Program-made: the position numbers and the translations under genes
Assembly: GCA_021731085.1 (NCBI GenBank)
Contig: JAKFYB010000001.1
Span: 1-64,000 of the forward strand
DNA: 64,000 nucleotides
Reading direction: 5' to 3'
Source of the DNA: Dehalococcoidia bacterium
Lineage (GTDB): Bacteria; Chloroflexota; Dehalococcoidia; DSTF01; JACRBR01
In this document: piece after piece, positions 14,495-23,597 of the stretch
Position numbering within the stretch: the stretch's first letter is position 1
How the letters are laid out: the number at the start of each line of letters is the position of its first letter
The notes under the pieces: generated by a model
The model's input: only the letters and a program-made list of their open reading frames with translations
Told to the model about the DNA's origin: nothing
Database searches by the model: none

Positions 14495-16768
14495 ATGACA
14501 GTCTCCATCCGGCTGCTTGGCGGCTTCGAGGTGCGTCACGGCGACGCCACCGTGATCGACGGCGCCTGGAAGCCCGCCAAGGCCGCCGCCATCGTCAAGA
14601 TCCTAGCCCTCCAGCCCCGCCGGACGATGCACCGCGACCAGCTCATCGACCTGCTCTGGCCCGAAGCCGACGCCGAAGCGGGCAGCAGCAGCTTCTACAA
14701 GAACATCCACCACCTCCGCACGGCCGCGCGCAAGGCCGGCGTGGAGGACCTGATCGTGCTCAGTCGCGGTGCCGTCACGCTCGATCCAGACGCGGTGCTC
14801 GACATCGACACAATGCGCGAGGATGCGCGGCTCGCCTTCGCCAGCCGCGAACTGCCTGCGTTCGAGCGCGCGATCGCGTCATGCGGTGGTGAATTGCTCC
14901 CCGCTGACCTCTACGAGCCGTGGACAGAGGGTCATCGCGGGGAGTTTCGCACGCTCCAGCAACGGCTGCGGTTCGAGCTGGCCGAGCGATACATCCAGCG
15001 CCGCCGCTTCGACGACTCTGTCGCGCAATACCACGCAGTGCTCGCCATCAACCCGCTCTCCGAAGAGGCGCACCGTGGTCTCATGCGCGCATACGGCATG
15101 GAAGGCCAGCGTGACCTCGCGCTGCGCCAGTACGATCGCCTTTGCGAGCTCCTCGCCTCGGAACTGAGCGCGACACCCGCCACCGAAACGGAAACGCTCG
15201 CAGCCGAGATCCGCAGCGTCGAGCGCCTGACGAACGCTGTCGAGGCGGCGATCGCGGAGCCGCTGCTCGCGGCCGATGGTGCGATGCGACGGCGCGACTA
15301 CGCAGAGGCGATCGCTGGATACCGGGACGCGATCGACCGCCTGCACGCCGCCGGCCCGGATGACGAGCGCGAGGCCGACCTCTGGCTGAAGCTCGCCTCC
15401 GCGACGAGCGCAGGCCACGGTTCTAAGGACGTCGCTGAGTATGCGCGCCGGGCCGCTATGCTCGCCGGACGCGCGGGTGCGATGGATCTCGAAGCCCGCG
15501 CGCTCGTGCACTTCCAGGCGGCCGCGGACAGCGTCCCGAACAACAACGCGGGCCAACGCGAAGCAGTGGAATTGATCACCGATGCGCTCAGGCGTACGCC
15601 GCCCGGTCCCAGCGCGAGACGCGCGCGGCTGCTCGCTGCGAGCGCGCGACCGATGGCCGCTGCGGCGCGCCCGGACGACGAACAGCATGTCACCGGCCGC
15701 GTCTCCGTCGCCGGCAACATCGACGCCGATATCGAGGGTCGCCTACGCGAGGCCGTGGCCATCGCGCGCGTTGTCGGCGAGCCGGAGGTGCTGTCGTACA
15801 CGCTCTCGCGCCTGCGGTTGTACATCACATCGCCCGACACGCTCGACGAGCGCGTTGAGTTGACCTGCGACCTCATCAGCCTGCAGGAGCGCGTGCGCAC
15901 GCCGATCGCCGAGTACGAGGCGCACCTGTTGCGGCACGAGGACCTGCTCGAAAGTGGAGATGTCGACGGTGCGCGTATCGAAGCGCGCGCGATCCGTCGT
16001 GTCGGCGAGATGGTCGATGCGGCCGGCATCATGGCCGCCGGGCTGAGCTGCCTCGCGACGCACGCTACGGCTGACGGCGATCTTCGAGACGCACTCGGGC
16101 TGCTGATGGAGTCACGCAAGCTCGACGAGAGTTACGGCGGCAATTCGAACAGCAGCTACCGCTTCGGGATCCAGTTTCTATTGATCCGCTGGCACCAGGG
16201 CCGCATCGAAGAGCTGTACGAGCCCTACCGCCGCGTCGTCGATCTTGCGCCGCGCCAGAACGCCCCGCGCGCATCGCTCGCGCTGATCTGCGCGGAGACG
16301 GGGCGGCTCGACGAGGCGCGCGCGCATCTCGAACAGCTGGCGGGGTCGTCGATCCGCGACATTCCGAAGGACTACCTGTGGTGGATGGCGACGATCTTCA
16401 TGTCGCACGCCGCTATCGCGACGGACGCGCGAGAGGTCGCTGCCGGGCTTTACGCGCTGCTTTCGCCGTATGCGGCGCGCAATGCCTCGACGGCCGGCGC
16501 GATCTCGTTCGGCTCGGCATCACTCATCCTCGGCCAGCTTGCGGCGTACCTGGGCGAGATGATGGAAGCGGCGACGCACTTCGAACACGCGCTCGCGCAC
16601 AACATCCGCACACGCCAGCGTACCTGGACCGCCCATACCCGCCACCATTACGCGACGCTGCTCGCTGCGACGGGCGAAGCCTCGCGCGCGGCGGAGTTGT
16701 CGCGCATCGCAGCGGCGGACGCCCAGGAACTAGGCATCCCAACAATCGCCCGCGCCTTGGCGACGTAG
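14495..16768 (+). CDS. SARP/BTAD-type transcriptional regulator with TPR region
   Basis: A 757-residue regulator. Residues 1–95 form an OmpR-like winged helix (VSIRLLGGFEVRHGD, then KPAKAAAIVKILAL and HRDQLIDLLWPEAD). Residues 100–245 are a bacterial transcriptional activation (BTAD) domain (FAERYIQRR-like helices, LAINPLSEEAHRGLMRAYG, RDLALRQYDRLCELLASEL). The remainder is helical and TPR-like without a recognisable ATPase motif, unlike larger SARP/AfsR proteins. It probably activates nearby or unlinked operons in response to an unknown signal. It diverges from the cupredoxin lipoprotein gene, with about 240 bases between the starts, so that gene is a candidate target. Confidence 0.85.
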   Translation: MTVSIRLLGGFEVRHGDATVIDGAWKPAKAAAIVKILALQPRRTMHRDQLIDLLWPEADAEAGSSSFYKNIHHLRTAARKAGVEDLIVLSRGAVTLDPDAVLDIDTMREDARLAFASRELPAFERAIASCGGELLPADLYEPWTEGHRGEFRTLQQRLRFELAERYIQRRRFDDSVAQYHAVLAINPLSEEAHRGLMRAYGMEGQRDLALRQYDRLCELLASELSATPATETETLAAEIRSVERLTNAVEAAIAEPLLAADGAMRRRDYAEAIAGYRDAIDRLHAAGPDDEREADLWLKLASATSAGHGSKDVAEYARRAAMLAGRAGAMDLEARALVHFQAAADSVPNNNAGQREAVELITDALRRTPPGPSARRARLLAASARPMAAAARPDDEQHVTGRVSVAGNIDADIEGRLREAVAIARVVGEPEVLSYTLSRLRLYITSPDTLDERVELTCDLISLQERVRTPIAEYEAHLLRHEDLLESGDVDGARIEARAIRRVGEMVDAAGIMAAGLSCLATHATADGDLRDALGLLMESRKLDESYGGNSNSSYRFGIQFLLIRWHQGRIEELYEPYRRVVDLAPRQNAPRASLALICAETGRLDEARAHLEQLAGSSIRDIPKDYLWWMATIFMSHAAIATDAREVAAGLYALLSPYAARNASTAGAISFGSASLILGQLAAYLGEMMEAATHFEHALAHNIRTRQRTWTAHTRHHYATLLAATGEASRAAELSRIAAADAQELGIPTIARALAT

Positions 16769-16834
16769 GGGCGCTCGCTTTCCAGCGACCTCTGCCGCGC
16801 CCTCTCCGGTCAGCACGATGCGCGTCTATGCAAG

Positions 16835-16858
16835 AGGAGCGCCCAAACGAGCGCCCCT
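16835..16858 (-). terminator. Hairpin after the LamG protein gene
   Basis: On the minus strand AGGGGCGC / GCGCTCCT form an 8-bp stem with one G-T pair, followed by CTTGC. The same arrangement (hairpin, short repeat, then stop codon) stands after the Kelch paralogue at 20062–20083. Confidence 0.5.
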
Positions 16859-16888
16859 CCAACATCCAACCCCTAACATCCAACATCT
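16858..16888. repeat. CCAACAT-type short repeat next to the LamG gene
   Basis: Units of CCAACATCCAAC and CTAACATCCAACATC stand between the terminator hairpin and the stop codon. The same units occur inside the purL coding sequence at 57635–57668. Confidence 0.65.
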
Positions 16889-16894
16889 GAGGCG

Positions 16895-18646
16895 TCAGCC
16901 AGGGCACTGCCCCGAAGGCGAAATAAACGACGCCACCAACCCCTGGTCGGCCGGATTCCAGGCACCGTCCTTGTTCACATCCACGCTCACGACGCGGAAC
17001 GCCGGATTCGTGATTGCGGTCGCCAGCATCCCCATATCGGCGACGTTTACGATGCGGTCGCCGTTGAGGGACGCCGCCTCGCACCCATCCTTCGCCCCAT
17101 CAAGCGCTTTGTCGCCGTCCGTATCGCTGTTGCTCGGATCGGTGCCGTAGAAACAGATCTCGATGCGTTCCGTGAGCTTGTCGCCGTCCGCGTCTGTCGT
17201 CCCACCGCACATCGTCACCGGCGGTTTGCTCGCGAATGACGTCGGGTCCGTGCCGAGCGCGCACTCCACGCCATCGAGGAAGCGGTCGCCGTCGGTGTCG
17301 CGCCGGAGGCGATCTGTGATGGCCGCGCACCCTGTTCCGCCGTCGGCCTCGTCTAGATCCGTGATTCCGTCGTTGTCGTCGTCGGTGTCGCACGCGTCGC
17401 CCGCGGCGTCCGTGTCCGGCCACGTCTCGTCGTCGACGCCGGACATGTACGGCGGGCTGTGGTCTATGTAGTTGCCATCGTTGTTTTCCTGGATCGTGTT
17501 GTATAGGCCCGGGCAGTTGTCCTCGTGGACATTGAAGTTGAATGGCCCAAGGTGCAGCGTCGCGGCAAAGTCCTCATAGCGGTCGCAGTCAACGTCGAGG
17601 CCGCATGTCGTAGGCGTTGCAGTCGGCGTGTCGGTGGGCGTGTCCGTTGGTGTGGGCGTGTCCGTCGGCGTCTCGGTGGGTGTTGGCGTCGGGGTATCCG
17701 TTGGGGTGTCGGTCGCCGTGGGTGTATCGGTGGGTGTGTCCGTCGGCGGCGGGGTCCCTGTCGGGGTCTCGGTATCGGTCGGAGTCGCAGTCGGCGTATC
17801 CGTCGGTGGTTCAGGCGTGTTTGTTGGCGTCGGTGTAGCGCAAGGTGTACCGCCTGCAAGGACATTGATCTCGCAAGGTGCCAGCGCACGGTTGTAGACG
17901 CGCACGTCGTCCATCTTGCCGCGGAGTGAGTTGAATCCGGAGGACTCCGAGCCGATGGTCAGCGGCAACGGGTTGTCCGCCAGCGTCGGACTCGCCGCCA
18001 GGCTGCCATCCGCGACGCCGTTGACGTACAGGATCATGGTCGTACCGTCGTAGGTCGCTGCTACGTGCAACCAGATCGGAGTTCCATACAACGTCGTCGA
18101 ATCCACACGAAAGGTGTCGCCGGATGTCTGCTGGTTGATGCGAAAGAAGACCTGTCGCGTGCCAGTCAGGCCGATCTCATAGCCATCGTGTACTGATCCA
18201 CCACCTGTCGTGATGGCCTTGGAAATGAGGGTCTGCGGCGAGACTGCTTCCGGCTGCACCCATGCCGCCACTGTGATCGAGTTACCCGGGTCGAGGCATG
18301 GCTCGTCGGGTGTTGCGAAGTGGGGGAAGCCGAAGAAGTGGTTCGCCTGAGCGGGTGACGCGCCCAGGGGAGCGCCGGGCGGCATTCTGAATGCTGCCCC
18401 TGGAACATTGATCACGGCGTCGTGTGCTAGCGTGCCACCTGCGGTGTCGAGCGCAATGTCGTCATGGGGATTGGACTCTTCGAACGCCCACCGCGCAACT
18501 TCGCCGTCCCCGTTGTCGCAGGGCTGGGCCGCGGTTCCCGTCTGGGAACGAGACATCGCAAGGGGCACCAGGAGTGCGGCGGCGGCCACTGCCACGAATG
18601 CTGTGATACGGAACCCGGAGGCCAGATGGAGTCGTTTCGAGAACAT
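16895..18646 (-). CDS. Secreted LamG – PT-rich linker – thrombospondin type 3 – dockerin-like protein
   Basis: A 583-residue exported protein; the ATG at 18646 follows AGGAG. A signal peptide ([20 protein letters not shown]) is followed by a concanavalin/LamG domain at about residues 45–260 ([44 protein letters not shown]). A linker of about 75 residues built of PTDTPT-type repeats comes next. Then come thrombospondin-type-3 calcium motifs ([50 protein letters not shown]) and a C-terminal pair of EF-like loops ([13 protein letters not shown] and [14 protein letters not shown]) resembling dockerin type I. It probably sits on or outside the cell envelope and binds a carbohydrate or another protein. 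The C-terminus is almost identical to that of the Kelch protein. Confidence 0.8.
   Translation of the reverse strand: MFSKRLHLASGFRITAFVAVAAAALLVPLAMSRSQTGTAAQPCDNGDGEVARWAFEESNPHDDIALDTAGGTLAHDAVINVPGAAFRMPPGAPLGASPAQANHFFGFPHFATPDEPCLDPGNSITVAAWVQPEAVSPQTLISKAITTGGGSVHDGYEIGLTGTRQVFFRINQQTSGDTFRVDSTTLYGTPIWLHVAATYDGTTMILYVNGVADGSLAASPTLADNPLPLTIGSESSGFNSLRGKMDDVRVYNRALAPCEINVLAGGTPCATPTPTNTPEPPTDTPTATPTDTETPTGTPPPTDTPTDTPTATDTPTDTPTPTPTETPTDTPTPTDTPTDTPTATPTTCGLDVDCDRYEDFAATLHLGPFNFNVHEDNCPGLYNTIQENNDGNYIDHSPPYMSGVDDETWPDTDAAGDACDTDDDNDGITDLDEADGGTGCAAITDRLRRDTDGDRFLDGVECALGTDPTSFASKPPVTMCGGTTDADGDKLTERIEICFYGTDPSNSDTDGDKALDGAKDGCEAASLNGDRIVNVADMGMLATAITNPAFRVVSVDVNKDGAWNPADQGLVASFISPSGQCPG
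17610..17835. repeat. Tandem low-complexity repeat coding for the PT-rich linker
   Basis: Imperfect 6- to 18-base units of GTCGGTGTG/GTGGGCGTG type encode Pro-Thr-Asp-Thr repeats on the minus strand. Units vary and have no spacers, so this is a coding microsatellite and not a CRISPR array. Confidence 0.85.
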
Positions 18647-18752
18647 GCCGTCTCCTATCCTTCGGAATGTGCGCCGAAGGGCGCGCAATAGCTGCCGCCC
18701 CTTGGTGCCCAATTTGATTGATTGGACAGGATGTAAACATCGCTGAAAGTAA

Positions 18753-18790
18753 CCAGATCCGCGATCTGGATGTGGTTAGTTCTGACCACA
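18753..18790. promoter_or_regulatory. Two adjacent inverted repeats between a LuxR-type regulator and the LamG gene
   Basis: CCAGATC-CGC-GATCTGG (18753–18769) is followed directly by TGTGGT-N8-ACCACA (18771–18790). They lie just after the regulator's stop and about 110 bases before the LamG start. They may be an operator for the LamG gene or a terminator hairpin pair; the sequence does not decide. Confidence 0.4.
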
Positions 18791-18812
18791 TTCGATTGCG
18801 AAGAGGCCTGGA

Positions 18813-19877
18813 TCAGGCGATGCCGTACCGGCGAGCGTATTCGGCCGCTGCGACCCGCCCGTGCGTGTCAGTCTTGCGATAGATGTTCGCGATGTGGCGG
18901 GCGATCGTGTGTTCGCTGAGTATGAGGGTGCGCGCCATCTCCTGCGTGGTGTCGCCCTTCGCGATCAGCTTGAGGACTTCAAGTTCCCTCGATGTGAGAC
19001 CAGCGTGCTCCACCTTTGTCCGGATGGAGATCGGTTCGTTCTCGCCAACCGCGGTAGCGCACGGTATGGCCAGAAACTCCTCGATCGCTCGCGTCTCTTC
19101 GTCGCGCCAACCTTGAAACGGCGGCTCGTGCGCGTCTACCGTCACGAGATGCACGTTTCTGATGCTACGGGCGACGTCGAGATCCCTGGACGGCAACAGT
19201 TCTGATTCGCGGCGGATGATGAGCGTCGGGGCAGTGATTGCAGCCGCGGCCTCGGTCAGGTCGATCGTGCGGCGCCACTCAAGGAAGGTCATGTAGGCCT
19301 CGGGCGTCATCGCGTCGCGATAAATCTGTGCCAGCTTCTGACTCGCTGGCGTCACGCCCGCGCCCAGTGCGTGCATCGCGACGGTGTCCGTAAATCCCTG
19401 CCACTGCCGGTCGTTCATGTCGGCGGCCGGCTGAATGCCGAAGTGCTCCGAAAGCGCGAGGTGCGTTCGGCCGATGAGCCAGGGGCTGACGAGCACGAGC
19501 GCCTCAACGCGTTCGGGGAACGCCGCCGCATACTCCATCGCCGCGATGCAGCCGTTCAGGTGCCCGAACAACACGAAACGCTCGAAGCCGACTGCCTCAC
19601 GCACTGCCTCGATGTCCAGCAGCAGGCACTCACGCGCGAACGCGTCCGGCACGCGTTCCGACAGGCCCACGCCGCGAGCGTCGTACCGCACGACTTCCAT
19701 GCCGCGCCCGACGCCGCGCCCGCTGTTACTGCGGTGATACTCCCGCAATCCATGCGTGCTGCGCAGGTGACTCCAGATGATCTCAGACGTCACGAGAAAC
19801 GGCACGCCGTCGCCCATGCGGTAGTAGGCGATCCGCACTTCGTCGTCAGTGAGTGCGTATTGGATGTGTGGCTGCAT
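18813..19877 (-). CDS. Alpha/beta-hydrolase-fold sensor fused to LuxR-type HTH (paralogue 1)
   Basis: Residues about 1–270 are an alpha/beta-hydrolase fold (VRYDARGVGLSE, FERFVLFGHLNGCIAAMEYA, FPERVEALVLVSPW, APTLIIRRESE). Residues 290–354 are a GerE/LuxR helix-turn-helix (LTSRELEVLKLIAKGD, then SEHTIARHIANIYRK). The nucleophile elbow reads G-H-L-N-G, with Leu in place of Ser, so it cannot be an ordinary serine hydrolase; a His is still present in DAHEPPF. I read it as a ligand-binding one-component regulator. It stands upstream of the LamG gene on the same strand and may control it. A good promoter lies upstream. Confidence 0.85.
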   Translation of the reverse strand: MQPHIQYALTDDEVRIAYYRMGDGVPFLVTSEIIWSHLRSTHGLREYHRSNSGRGVGRGMEVVRYDARGVGLSERVPDAFARECLLLDIEAVREAVGFERFVLFGHLNGCIAAMEYAAAFPERVEALVLVSPWLIGRTHLALSEHFGIQPAADMNDRQWQGFTDTVAMHALGAGVTPASQKLAQIYRDAMTPEAYMTFLEWRRTIDLTEAAAAITAPTLIIRRESELLPSRDLDVARSIRNVHLVTVDAHEPPFQGWRDEETRAIEEFLAIPCATAVGENEPISIRTKVEHAGLTSRELEVLKLIAKGDTTQEMARTLILSEHTIARHIANIYRKTDTHGRVAAAEYARRYGIA

Positions 19878-19920
19878 GTGTTGAGCAGATTCGGGGGAGT
19901 CGTTCGGGGGTGGCGCCCAT

Positions 19921-19949
19921 ATTGTCCGATAGGCCTGTCACGATGTCAA
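19921..19949 (-). promoter_or_regulatory. Promoter of LuxR paralogue 1
   Basis: On the minus strand TTGACA (19949–19944) and GACAAT (19926–19921) are separated by 17 bases, giving a transcript start about 35–40 bases before the ATG at 19877. Confidence 0.6.
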
Positions 19950-20061
19950 CGAATATATGGCCTTTTTTATCAGTCTCTATGGTGAATCCGTATGACGGCA
20001 TGGCCCTGGAGCGCGCTTGTCAACGCACCTGATCGCCACCACCATGCGCCGACAAGCAAGA

Positions 20062-20083
20062 AGGGCGCCCAACCGAGCGCCCT
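20062..20083 (-). terminator. Hairpin terminator after the Kelch protein gene
   Basis: On the minus strand AGGGCGC, an 8-base loop and GCGCCCT form a perfect 7-bp stem followed by TCTTGCTT. Between it and the stop codon lie CTAG-rich short repeats (20089–20120). Confidence 0.6.
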
Positions 20084-20117
20084 CCTGACCTAGTCCCTAG
20101 CCCCCAACACCTAGCAC

Positions 20118-21932
20118 CTAGCCGGGGCATTGCCCCGAAGGCGAAATAAACGACGCCACCAACCCCTGGTCGGCCGGATTCCAGACGCCGTCCTTGTTCA
20201 CATCCACGCTCACAACCCGGAACGCCGGGTTGGTGATCGCCGTCGCCAGCATCCCCATATCGGCGACATTCACGATCCGGTCGCCATTAAACGACGCCGC
20301 CTCGCACCCGTCCTTCGCGCCATCAAGCGCCTTATCGCCGTCAGTGTCGCTATTGTTGGGGTCGGTGCCGTAGAAGCAAATCTCGACGCGCTCCGTGAGC
20401 TTGTCGCCGTCCACATCCGTCGTCGACCCGCACGCAGTCACGAGCGGCTTACTCGCAGAAGAAGTCGGGTTCGTCCCGAGCGCGCATTCCGCGCCGTCGA
20501 GGAAGCGATCGGCGTCGGTGTCCCGCAGCAGCGGGTTCGTCGCAACAGCAGGCGTGCACGCCGCACCAGAAGCCTCATCCGCGTCCGAAATCCCATCATT
20601 GTCGTCGTCGCTGTCGCACGCATCGCCCGCGGCGTCGGAGTTGGGCCACGTCTTGTCGTCGACGTTCGCGTTGAACGGCGGGCTGTGGTCGATGTAGTTT
20701 CCGCTCGTGTTGGTCTGTATCGGATTGGGCGTGTCTGGACAGTTATCGAAAGCAGCATCGGGGTTTGCAGGACCTTGATGGGCAACTGCCGGCGGGTCCA
20801 TATAATAATCGCAGTCAATGTCGCCTTCGCAGGGCGGTGGCCCGTCATAAATCTCGGCGGTGGAAAGACTATTTCCACCGTTAAGTGCACCTGCGGCCAA
20901 GACATCGCCGTTGGGCAGTAGCGTCGTTGTGTGCAACCACCGAGATTCCGTCATGTCACCCGTTGTAGACCAAGTACCGGTCACAGGGTCGAAGACTTGT
21001 GCTGAAGAGAGCGCGCCGAAACGATCGCCGCCACTGACGAGCACCCTGCCCCCAAGTAGTAGCGTGGAAGCGTGGTGACGGCGCGGGATCGTCATACTGC
21101 CGGTCGCTGACCATGTTCCCCCGAGCGGGTCGTATAGTTCCGCCGTGTCGAGAAACGACGGTGAGTCACTGGCTCCGCCAACTACTAACACCTCGCCACT
21201 CTCCAGTAGCGTCGCCGTGTGCTCTGTGCGTCCGCCGGACATGCTCGCGGTCGCTGACCATGTGCCCGCGGCCGGGTCGTAGAGCTCTGCACTAGCAGCG
21301 ATGCCCGACGCGTTACGCCCGCCGGTTACCAGCACCTTGCCTGTTGGCAGCAGAGTGGCGGTCGCGTATTGCCGTGCGATGGACATGCTGGCAGTCGCTG
21401 ACCACGTGTTCGTACCGGGGTCGTAGACAGCCGAGCTGCTTTGATAGTACATACCGTTGAAACTGCCACCTGTGACCAGGACCTTGCCGTCTGGGAGGAG
21501 CGTGGCCACATGACGAAACCGTGCTTCCCCAATGTCGCCAGCCGCCGACCACGTGCCCGTGGTTGGATCGTAGAGTTCTGCGGAGGAGAGCACGCCTCCG
21601 TCGTAGCCGCCGGCCACAAGCACCTTGCCATTCTGCAAGAGCGTGGCCGTATGACTGCTACGGCGAGTAGACATCGGGCCAGTCGCCGACCAGGTGCCCG
21701 TGCCGGGGTCATAGATCTCGGCCTCGGTATGCCCCGCCTGTCCGGCCCCACGTCCACCAGTCACCAGCACCGTACCATTCGGCAGCAGCGTGGCTGTGTG
21801 CTCGCCTCGTACGATAGCCATGCTGTCAGTCGCAGCCCACGTGCCTGCCGCGTACGCGCGCGTTGGCGTGTCAACAGTCAGCAGTGCGCCGCCTACCGCC
21901 AGTGTGGCCAAGACCATGAGAAGCATCTTCAT
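20118..21932 (-). CDS. Secreted Kelch-repeat propeller – thrombospondin type 3 – dockerin-like protein
   Basis: A 604-residue exported protein. The ATG at 21932 follows GGGAG; an in-frame ATG at 21959 is also possible. After the signal peptide (MKMLLMVLATLAVGG) come seven Kelch-type units, each with the pattern GTWSATGxM...HTATLLxxGxVLVxGG...AELYDP, enough for one seven-bladed propeller. Then follow thrombospondin-3 calcium motifs ([50 protein letters not shown]) and a two-loop dockerin-like end. The last about 85 residues differ from the LamG protein at only three positions that I can see. It is likely a calcium-stabilised surface protein; the ligand is unknown. Confidence 0.82.
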   Translation of the reverse strand: MKMLLMVLATLAVGGALLTVDTPTRAYAAGTWAATDSMAIVRGEHTATLLPNGTVLVTGGRGAGQAGHTEAEIYDPGTGTWSATGPMSTRRSSHTATLLQNGKVLVAGGYDGGVLSSAELYDPTTGTWSAAGDIGEARFRHVATLLPDGKVLVTGGSFNGMYYQSSSAVYDPGTNTWSATASMSIARQYATATLLPTGKVLVTGGRNASGIAASAELYDPAAGTWSATASMSGGRTEHTATLLESGEVLVVGGASDSPSFLDTAELYDPLGGTWSATGSMTIPRRHHASTLLLGGRVLVSGGDRFGALSSAQVFDPVTGTWSTTGDMTESRWLHTTTLLPNGDVLAAGALNGGNSLSTAEIYDGPPPCEGDIDCDYYMDPPAVAHQGPANPDAAFDNCPDTPNPIQTNTSGNYIDHSPPFNANVDDKTWPNSDAAGDACDSDDDNDGISDADEASGAACTPAVATNPLLRDTDADRFLDGAECALGTNPTSSASKPLVTACGSTTDVDGDKLTERVEICFYGTDPNNSDTDGDKALDGAKDGCEAASFNGDRIVNVADMGMLATAITNPAFRVVSVDVNKDGVWNPADQGLVASFISPSGQCPG

Positions 21933-21988
21933 TGCGGTGGTACTCCCTTGTCGTTTCATTTGTCCGTTTGTGTCGTGATGGTTGCTGG

Positions 21989-22264
21989 TCAGTCTTCGGC
22001 GATGGTGGGGTCGATGACGGCATGGATGGCAACGACTCGATCCGCCGGAAAGCCCGCTCGGCGGGCGTGCTCCCGGATAATCTCCTCATTGGGCGCTATG
22101 TATGTGCAGAAGATCCTGTCGCCAGTCACGAAGCTCTGAACCCACTGGATCGCGGGGCCAAGGTCATTAAGGACGCCGCAAGATTTGCGGGACATCGCCG
22201 CGAGTTCGTCCTGGGTCATCCGGTTGGCGCCCGCGACGCCGCGTTCGATCAGGAATCTGGGCAT
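21989..22264 (-). CDS. DUF4242 family small protein
   Basis: This 91-residue protein starts MPRFLIERGVAG, continues ELAAMSRKSCGVLNDLGPAIQWVQSFVTGDRIFCTYIAPNEE and ends REHARRAGFPADRVVAIHAVIDP. This is the pattern of DUF4242 (SCO4226-like ferredoxin-fold proteins, one of which binds nickel). The start at 22264 follows GAGG; the longer frame to 22333 has no conserved residues. It lies just upstream of the Kelch gene on the same strand and back-to-back with LuxR paralogue 2. Confidence 0.8.
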   Translation of the reverse strand: MPRFLIERGVAGANRMTQDELAAMSRKSCGVLNDLGPAIQWVQSFVTGDRIFCTYIAPNEEIIREHARRAGFPADRVVAIHAVIDPTIAED

Positions 22265-22473
22265 AGGGCCTCGTTTCAAACTGTTAGAACAACCGTCATG
22301 GGTGAGTTTGCCTGCGCGCAGGCCGCGCAGCATCGCTCAAAAGGTGGAAAGAGTCTGTGGCACGGCGGACGGCGGCGTACACCAATTGGTGTATCGAGCG
22401 ATGTGGCTACTGCCGAGAGGCTCCCTCTGCGCGCGTGGGATGTCATTACCGCGAGAGCTTGCGAGGTGCCCGG

Positions 22474-22479
22474 TACAAT
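22474..22479 (+). promoter_or_regulatory. Possible -10 element for a leaderless transcript of LuxR paralogue 2
   Basis: TACAAT ends 8 bases before the ATG at 22488. No ribosome-binding site is visible, and the position would place the transcript start at or next to the start codon. No convincing -35 was found. Confidence 0.4.
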
Positions 22480-22487
22480 GGCCCACC

Positions 22488-23597
22488 ATGGCGCATCCTG
22501 TCCGTTACGCGCGCACGACTGATCGGGTCAATATCGCCTTCACTGAGCTCGGCGAGGGCGAGCCCATCATCTACATCATGGCGCTGCCGTGGAGTAATTT
22601 CTCGGTCGGCCTTGGCAACCCATGTACGGCTCGGCACCCGGAGGAGATCGGCGCATTCGCCCGCCTCTTAATCGTCGACCCGCGCGGATGTGGGCTTTCT
22701 GACCACAACGTCGAAGATCTAAGCCTTGACGCCTTCGCACTCGACATTGACGCCGTGGCAGACGCCGCGAACCTGAAGCGGTTTTCTGTCTACGGCAGCG
22801 CGGAGGCATCACGCATCATGATTCGCTATGCGGCAACGCGCCCAAACCGCGTCGACCGCCTAATCTTGTGGTTGCCGTCGGTGAGCGCGGGACGCCTGCG
22901 AGCGGATCCGGTCCTTCGCGCGATCGCGCCACTTGCCTATCGCGATTGGGAGGTGTTCGTGCGGACACTCTCTCATGCGATAGTTGGAGGGTGGGACATG
23001 GAGCGCGCGCCATACGCCGAGGCATTCGCTGACCTCATGCGCGGCGGTATCCGCTCGAATGAATACTCACAATTCGTGAAAGGCGTGGCCACGCATGATG
23101 TGTCTGCGGACCTAACGAACGTCCGGGCCAAGACACTCGTGCTCACAAGGGAACAGGCTGCCGCCTACACTCCCGCGGTGGTCGGCGAGGTCGCGGCCGG
23201 CATACCCAATGCCGAGTTTGTATATACGCCGGGCAATTGGCTGATGCCCTGCACGGGTGACGACATCACGCGAGAGATCGCCCGGTTCATGAATGTCAGC
23301 GACCCACAACATCTGGGTCCGGGCCAGTCTGACCTTGCGCGCGCGCTGGCGGGTCGCTCGGACGACGGTCACGCGAGCAAACTGTCGCAGCGTGAGCGCG
23401 AAGTACTCGAACTCGTAGCTCAAGGAATGACCAACTCTGAGATTGCGCAAGAACTCGTCGTCGCGCATGCCACAGCGTCGCGACACGTGCACAACATTCT
23501 CAACAAGCTAGGCATGAGCCGTCGAGCTGAGTTGGCAGCTTACGCCGCGGTCAGTGGGCTCTTGGCCAAGGGCCGTAACGACTACGGACAGCCTTGA
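22488..23597 (+). CDS. Alpha/beta-hydrolase-fold sensor fused to LuxR-type HTH (paralogue 2)
   Basis: A 369-residue relative of the gene at 18813. The hydrolase-like part shows RYARTTDRVNIAFTELGEG, LIVDPRGCGLSD, FSVYGSAEASRIMIRYAA and RPNRVDRLILWLPS. The elbow is G-S-A-E-A, with Ala at the nucleophile position, and the usual late Gly-His is replaced by PGNWLMPC, so both nucleophile and catalytic His are lost. The C-terminus is a LuxR HTH (LSQREREVLELVAQGMTNSE, ASRHVHNILNKLGM). Probably a ligand-sensing regulator. It diverges from the DUF4242–Kelch pair, its likely neighbours in regulation. The open frame upstream of 22488 is unlikely to be coding. Confidence 0.83.
   Translation: MAHPVRYARTTDRVNIAFTELGEGEPIIYIMALPWSNFSVGLGNPCTARHPEEIGAFARLLIVDPRGCGLSDHNVEDLSLDAFALDIDAVADAANLKRFSVYGSAEASRIMIRYAATRPNRVDRLILWLPSVSAGRLRADPVLRAIAPLAYRDWEVFVRTLSHAIVGGWDMERAPYAEAFADLMRGGIRSNEYSQFVKGVATHDVSADLTNVRAKTLVLTREQAAAYTPAVVGEVAAGIPNAEFVYTPGNWLMPCTGDDITREIARFMNVSDPQHLGPGQSDLARALAGRSDDGHASKLSQREREVLELVAQGMTNSEIAQELVVAHATASRHVHNILNKLGMSRRAELAAYAAVSGLLAKGRNDYGQP

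Noticed and set aside
17610-17835. Regular short repeats that resemble a CRISPR array or satellite
   Set aside because: Units are 6–18 bases, contiguous and variable, with no spacers, and they encode a PTDTPT linker in a well-supported secreted protein.
22185-22487. N-terminal extension of LuxR paralogue 2
   Set aside because: It overlaps the DUF4242 gene head-on, has no conserved residues, and a -10-like box lies just before the ATG at 22488.
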